A stretch of DNA of 64,000 nucleotides from Siphonodentalium dalli. Taxonomy: Eukaryota > Mollusca > Scaphopoda > Gadilida > Siphonodentaliidae. The stretch covers positions 11,922,036 through 11,986,035 of the forward strand of contig CP136069.1 of NCBI GenBank assembly GCA_032622095.1, read 5' to 3'. Positions 60,236-64,000 of this stretch are shown here, piece after piece; positions within the stretch are counted from its first letter, which is position 1; the number at the start of each line of letters is the position of its first letter. The position numbers and the translations under genes were made by a program. The notes below the pieces were generated by a model. That model was not told the DNA's origin. It worked only from the letters and a program-made list of their open reading frames with translations, and did not search any database.

Positions 60236-60239
60236 CTGG

Positions 60240-60862
60240 ACTTGACTAGAGGTGTGACTGTCCCAATGGGACTACGGATACCCCCCTGTTTTTAAAATAC
60301 TAAGATGTTTCACATGTCAGTAAACATTTAGTTAAAATAATAAATTAACAGTTCCCATTGCAGGTGTACAACCATAACCTTAATCTTAAACCTATTGACC
60401 GAAAAATGTAGGAATAAAAGCTTGGACAATATTATGTATGTTGCGAAAAAATTTCTAAGTCGAAAAAGGGGAATAACTCCAAACAAAAAATGTCGGACAG
60501 ACATCATACTAGCAGTTTCACAGGTTCCCATGGTACTAAATAACAGTGCCAAGATTGAAAAACATTGACCGAAAAATGTAGGAATAAAAGCTCGGACAAA
60601 AGTATACATGTTGCGAAATTTTTCTAAGTCGAAAAGGGGGATAACTCCACCAAAAAAAGTCCGACAGACGTCATAATCGCAGGTGCACAGGTTCCCATGG
60701 TGGTTGATGTATGTGCCAAGTTTCACGGAAATTGATCAAAAAACGACTGAGAAAAACTCCGGACAAATTTGTGTCCACGGACGGACGGACGACGGACGAC
60801 GGACGGTCGGACAAGCTGACTCCAGTATACCCCCTAACTTCGTTGCGGGGGGGGGGTATAAA
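60240..60862 (+). repeat. Molluscan-type repeat with GGAC tail and TACCCCC/GGGGGTATA ends
   Basis: Starts near CTAGAGGTGTGACTGTCCC with ACGGATACCCCCC and ends ACTTCGTTGCGGGGGGGG then TATAA. Two to three internal units share 'TTGACCGAAAAATGTAGGAA', 'GATAACTCCA' relatives and CAGGTTCCCATGGT, and GGACGGACGGACGACGGAC follows. Frames on both strands are by-products. Confidence 0.65.
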
Positions 60863-60902
60863 ATTGGTGTCGCCTTATGTGTATTTAACTCATATAGTTA
60901 AC

Positions 60903-61200
60903 TATTAAAGGTGCTCAATCAGATTCGGTGGTCCCCATATAATCAGATTCCAACAACATTTTTTTAGAAATGCTGCTTCAGTTATCATAATCGATTAATT
61001 GCCCAAACATAATGCTAACCACTGTCAACTGCATGTATAGTATAAAACTGCCCGATACGTTATATTTATCAACATGCTGTTCGACGAAGTTTGGCCTTAT
61101 TATCAACACAAAGCCTCTTTATTTTAGAGTTATCCATCTTCATCTGCAATTTGGTCTGAGACCGTCGGCTCGTCAATTTTTCTGGGCCACTATTATGTCT
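60903..61200 (+). mobile_element. MITE, TTAAAGGTGCTCAATC family, copy 3 (right end not seen)
   Basis: ATTAAAGGTGCTCAATCAGA through 'CTGGGCCAC' matches 51560-51840 in order. The inverted right terminus was not recognised. Confidence 0.6.
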
Positions 61201-61439
61201 CGATGAACTGTATCCAGTATAAACATGTTAAACCTGATAATCCGCTAGTAATCTTACCACAGTAATATGTGTTAACTGTGATAACCAAGTTAATTGTTAC
61301 CATAAAAATTCTGAATTCTATCTAGACATTTTGAAACAATAAAAAAAAATTCTGGTGTGGTTACAATGTCAACTTTAAAAAAAATTTATTTGAACATCGC
61401 ATGAAAAATACAACCTAACTGCAAATGTGAGGTGGACCA

Positions 61440-61555
61440 CAATCTGTGGCGCTATAACTGACTGCGGTTGATCGCATGAACACGCCTGAATACTGCAGGA
61501 ATACCCGATGGTCAACTTTTATAAGGCGAGTTGATTAATTAAAGCATAGCTGTAA
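61440..61555 (+). repeat. Repeat shared with 51295-51415
   Basis: See the copy at 51295-51415. Confidence 0.6.
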
Positions 61556-61827
61556 TTTTACATGTATGTTCTATGGAATTTGTTGGGAAAGAGAATTTAG
61601 CTGTGCGACAATGGATGATATTTCCCAACCTCAGCAGGGGTCGATTACAGAAAAATATACCAAATGTACCGGTAGTCTGTTAATCCTGATGTGCTAAGAT
61701 AGAAATTTTTCTCATAAAAAGAAATATAAATTCAGTTCTCAATTTTCAAACACTTCTAGGAAATTGTTTAAAAATATTGTTAAAAGATGCCCATTCGATT
61801 TGACACTGTAAATATATACCCCTGTTC

Positions 61828-61952
61828 AAGTGTTCCTGCTAATGTGCTATGATATGCGGTTGTGTCCTGCTGAATTGCTATGAATTGCGCTACCCGCATC
61901 ATAGCAATTCAGCAGGACCAACAGCATCATAGCATATTAGCAGGACCACTTG
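61828..61952. mobile_element. Nested hairpin of TCCTGCTAATNTGCTATGAT units
   Basis: Outer arms CAAGTGTTCCTGCTAATGTG and the complement near 61930-61952. Inner arms 'TCCTGCTGAATTGCTATGA' and complement meet at CGCTACCCGC. The same ~28 bp word is present four times, two per strand. Confidence 0.8.
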
Positions 61953-62047
61953 GCCAGTGGTAAAATAGTTTGTTTTCCATACGGATATGTGTTTTCAAAT
62001 AATCAGGTAATGATATTTAACATACATGTATATGATCCCATTTATAG

Positions 62048-62147
62048 GTTTTATTCATCACGGTCAGATAAACTTTGTATACAGACAGTTCTACCAAACT
62101 TAGAATTTGATTATGTGCCCAAACCAAAATATCAAAACATCACCTAA
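62048..62147 (+). CDS. Possible terminal coding exon, unknown protein
   Basis: Follows CCCATTTATAG (acceptor at 62046-62047) and reads RFYSSRSDKLCIQTVLPNLE, then FDYVPKPKYQNIT, to TAA at 62145-62147. A poly(A) signal AATAAA (62227-62232) with a GT-rich stretch right after it lies 80 bases downstream, as expected for a 3' UTR. The same frame is open back to 61950, so the true exon may be longer. A donor-like CAG|GTAATG at 62006/62007 would leave only a 41-base intron, which is very short. No family is recognised. Confidence 0.35.
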
Positions 62148-62226
62148 CTCAGTGGTATTATAAAAAAAAGAAGGTCATCTGTATGCTTTCATTGTAGCTG
62201 TAATTACTAGTATTAAAAGTTTGCTC

Positions 62227-62232
62227 AATAAA
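62227..62232 (+). promoter_or_regulatory. Possible polyadenylation signal
   Basis: AATAAA followed by GTTTGTTTTATC, 80 bases after the stop of the exon candidate at 62048-62147. Confidence 0.35.
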
Positions 62233-62363
62233 GTTTGTTTTATCATTTATGGTCATTTGGAATTTGGATGCTATTTAATTATGTTTATCTATATAATTTG
62301 CTGCACTGCTAAATTTTGACTCATTTCAATTATTTGATGCCAGTACATACGTAGTCCATCGAA

Positions 62364-62434
62364 ATGGCGAACACAAACAAAGACAAATTACAAGAGGAAA
62401 CACAACAAATCAATTTGATGTGCACTAAAACAGA
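62364..62434 (+). CDS. Possible N-terminal coding segment interrupted by a MITE
   Basis: The start context CATCGAAATGGCG is good. The frame reads MANTNKDKLQEETQQINLMC, then TKTD, a hydrophilic helical stretch. It then meets the TA and CAGT terminus of the MITE at 62437. The frame stays open inside the MITE to 62588 by chance. If this was an exon, its donor has been displaced or destroyed by the insertion. No family is recognised. Confidence 0.25.
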
Positions 62435-62436
62435 TA

Positions 62437-62585
62437 CAGTAATCGACCCCTTAACTACAGCAGAATTATGTGTAACTTTTCAGGATTTAGTCGAAATATG
62501 GCTTGTTGCCATTCATCGGAAAGCTCTCCCCGAGTTACCCATAATTATGCTGTGGTTAAGAATTCGATTAATTAGAGCATTACTG
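62437..62585. mobile_element. Tc1/mariner-like MITE, copy 3
   Basis: TA-flanked (62435-62436 and 62586-62587). CAGTAATCGACCCC and GCATTACTG ends, with inner arms CTTAACTACAGCAGAATTAT and the complement near 62540-62560. The left half nearly equals that of the copy at 63315. Confidence 0.75.
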
Positions 62586-62587
62586 TA

Positions 62588-63133
62588 GTTACAAATGTAT
62601 GTCTAGCCTCTTGTGAAGTGTTGTGTCACTAATTAGATCTTTAATTCACATACACGTACTAAATACGCGTTCAAGCGTTTACAAGTGTCAGGCATCGAGA
62701 AACCGACCAAGAGTTTTGGTAGTATATAGGCTAGCACTGCACGGTGTGCAACTGGGCTACATGTACATGTACTGTAAGTGATTATAATGTACTATTTTTT
62801 TATTCTGCCGTGAAAGTTTTGCTGAATGAAATTTAAGTTTACCCCGATATTCTAAGTCTGCTCGACTAAGATGGGGTTTTTCTCGAAAACTGATATGGAA
62901 TTACCGAATAACCCAGTTTGTGGTTAGACCGCTTCATGTGATGTTTATGTGAATTTTATATTTAAGTCGGCATTGCATAGTCCTATAAACCACACCAGAG
63001 AAATTTTTTCTTCTTCTGCAATAGCAAATGTCGGTCAGTGACTAACTAACGGTTCTGCTTTTGAAGTCCGGTTCGATATTTGTGATGTGTTCTTGTGCAA
63101 AAGTATAATTCTAACTAATGCGCCAAAAATCAG
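62588..63133. other. Unassigned
   Basis: No feature recognised except ACATGTACATGTACTGTAAG near 62759. Confidence 0.3.
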
Positions 63134-63286
63134 GTTTAGAAATTTATCCATTCTTGAGCAAGAGCAACTCGTAAAACTTGTACGGTATGACATTCGAAAC
63201 AGCGTATTTCTGCTATCGAACCAGATGATAATAATGCTGAACCGGACATCGAAATCGGAACCGCATTTATGGATTGCAGCACGTGA
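63134..63286 (+). pseudogene. Coding-like terminal exon with a one-base frameshift
   Basis: After an acceptor-like AAAAATCAG (63133) one frame reads FRNLSILEQEQLVKLVRYDI. At the AAA of 63197-63199 the coding-like reading moves to another frame, KQRISAIEPDDNNAEPDIEI, then GTAFMDCST and TGA at 63284-63286. AATAAA follows at 63292-63297. Charge and style continue smoothly across the switch, as expected if one A is missing from a homopolymer. This may be an assembly error or a genuine disabling deletion. No family is recognised. The TA-flanked MITE at 63315 lies just beyond. Confidence 0.25.
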
Positions 63287-63314
63287 TGTTGAATAAACAG
63301 TTATAGAGGATATA

Positions 63315-63518
63315 CAGTAATGCTCTAACTAATCGACTCCTTAACTACAGCATAATTATGGGTAACTTTTCAGGATTTAGTCGGAAATATGGCTTGATGC
63401 CATTCATCGGAAAGCTCTCGATGAGAGCTTTCCGATGAATGGCAACAAGCCATATTGGAAAAGTTACCCATAATTCTGCTGTAGTTAAGGAGTCGATTAA
63501 TTAGCTCTAGAATTACTG
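63315..63518. mobile_element. Palindromic Tc1/mariner-like MITE, copy 4
   Basis: TA-flanked (63313-63314 and 63519-63520). The two ~100-base halves are near-perfect inverted copies meeting at AAGCTCTCGATGAGAGCTTT near 63420. This is the most intact palindromic copy and explains the half-matches at 1466, 2803 and 62437. Confidence 0.85.
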
Positions 63519-63520
63519 TA

Positions 63521-64000
63521 ACATTGTTTATAATATACAAATGTATACTGTATGGGAAACATCAGAAGTTTACAAAGTGATAAAAACAGTTGATTTGTTC
63601 TTTATTCTTGTGGTTATATACACATATTCTAAAAATAAATGTCCTTTACAACGTGGATCAATTGAAATTACTGATCATTGCGCGAAAAAGTATACTAAGC
63701 ATCTGAATAATTCTGTGTTATTTTCCCACTCCTGGTGTACATGTATGTTCGGAATCGGACATTCATGATGTAGTTTTCCATTCAAAATGGAATAAACATA
63801 AATAAACACTGTTGCCATTAATTGTTTTATAATCAGAATCACGATTCTCATTTTGATTCTAGTAAAAAGTCTTGATTACCTGTAGAAAGTGAAACACTAA
63901 CATTTTGATTATTGCAAAAAATCTGATGGATTTTAAGGCCTGCATCAAGACATTTGTTTGTGAATAAATCAAGGTAAATGTGTCAAAATATGGACGCATT
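63521..64000. other. Unassigned
   Basis: The frame 63541-63768 has no recognised domain. AT-rich to the window end. Confidence 0.3.

Overview
The window looks like nuclear DNA of a marine invertebrate, most likely a mollusc and probably a bivalve. It is AT-rich, has no long open reading frames, and is dense in motifs I associate with molluscan repeats: runs of ACATGTA, 'GGGCCATAACTC' and 'GGGAGATAACTC' cores, and GGACGGAC tails next to tandem units. The species call is an inference. All repeat relationships were found by eye, so boundaries are approximate unless a terminal motif and target-site duplication (TSD) fix them.

Most of the window is mobile and repeated DNA. 0-9 kb: inverted and direct copies of a dispersed family (RepA), a duplicated block carrying a TA-flanked MITE, tandem arrays of ~300 bp and ~240 bp units, and a short ~165 bp satellite array. 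9-14.7 kb: the least repetitive stretch. It holds the clearest host gene piece, a signal-peptide plus PAN/apple first exon on the minus strand (13207-13453) with a canonical donor, and a decayed partial copy of it at 12.1 kb. 14.7-20.7 kb: low-complexity DNA, RepA, a 2.4 kb satellite with a three-monomer higher-order pattern, and a 538 bp foldback element. 22 kb: the C-terminal zinc-knuckle end of a non-LTR retrotransposon. 24-27 kb: a possible minus-strand terminal exon, a PIF/Harbinger-like element with TAA TSD, and a diverged direct duplication. 29-37 kb: tandem ~345 bp units, a block repeated in inverted orientation at 47-49 kb, a 13-base motif recurring six times, and hairpin MITEs. 39.74-45.89 kb: a 6.15 kb segment bounded by inverted termini, an AGAC TSD and long degenerate TACTATGGTA arrays. 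It contains coding-like exons (one weakly BEN-like) and a piggyBac-like MITE that itself holds a double hairpin. 47-55 kb: an inverted-block copy split by a TAA-flanked insertion, more MITEs, and an 800 bp minisatellite whose orientation flips. 56.9-64 kb: one well-framed internal exon candidate on the minus strand, tandem and duplicated repeats, and three plus-strand exon candidates next to MITEs.

No complete gene can be assembled from the sequence alone. Apart from the PAN exon and the LINE fragment, the exon calls rest on splice-site, reading-frame and poly(A)-signal agreement plus residue composition, so confidence is modest. Several candidates show one-base frameshifts in homopolymers or an in-frame stop, which could mean pseudogenes or assembly errors.
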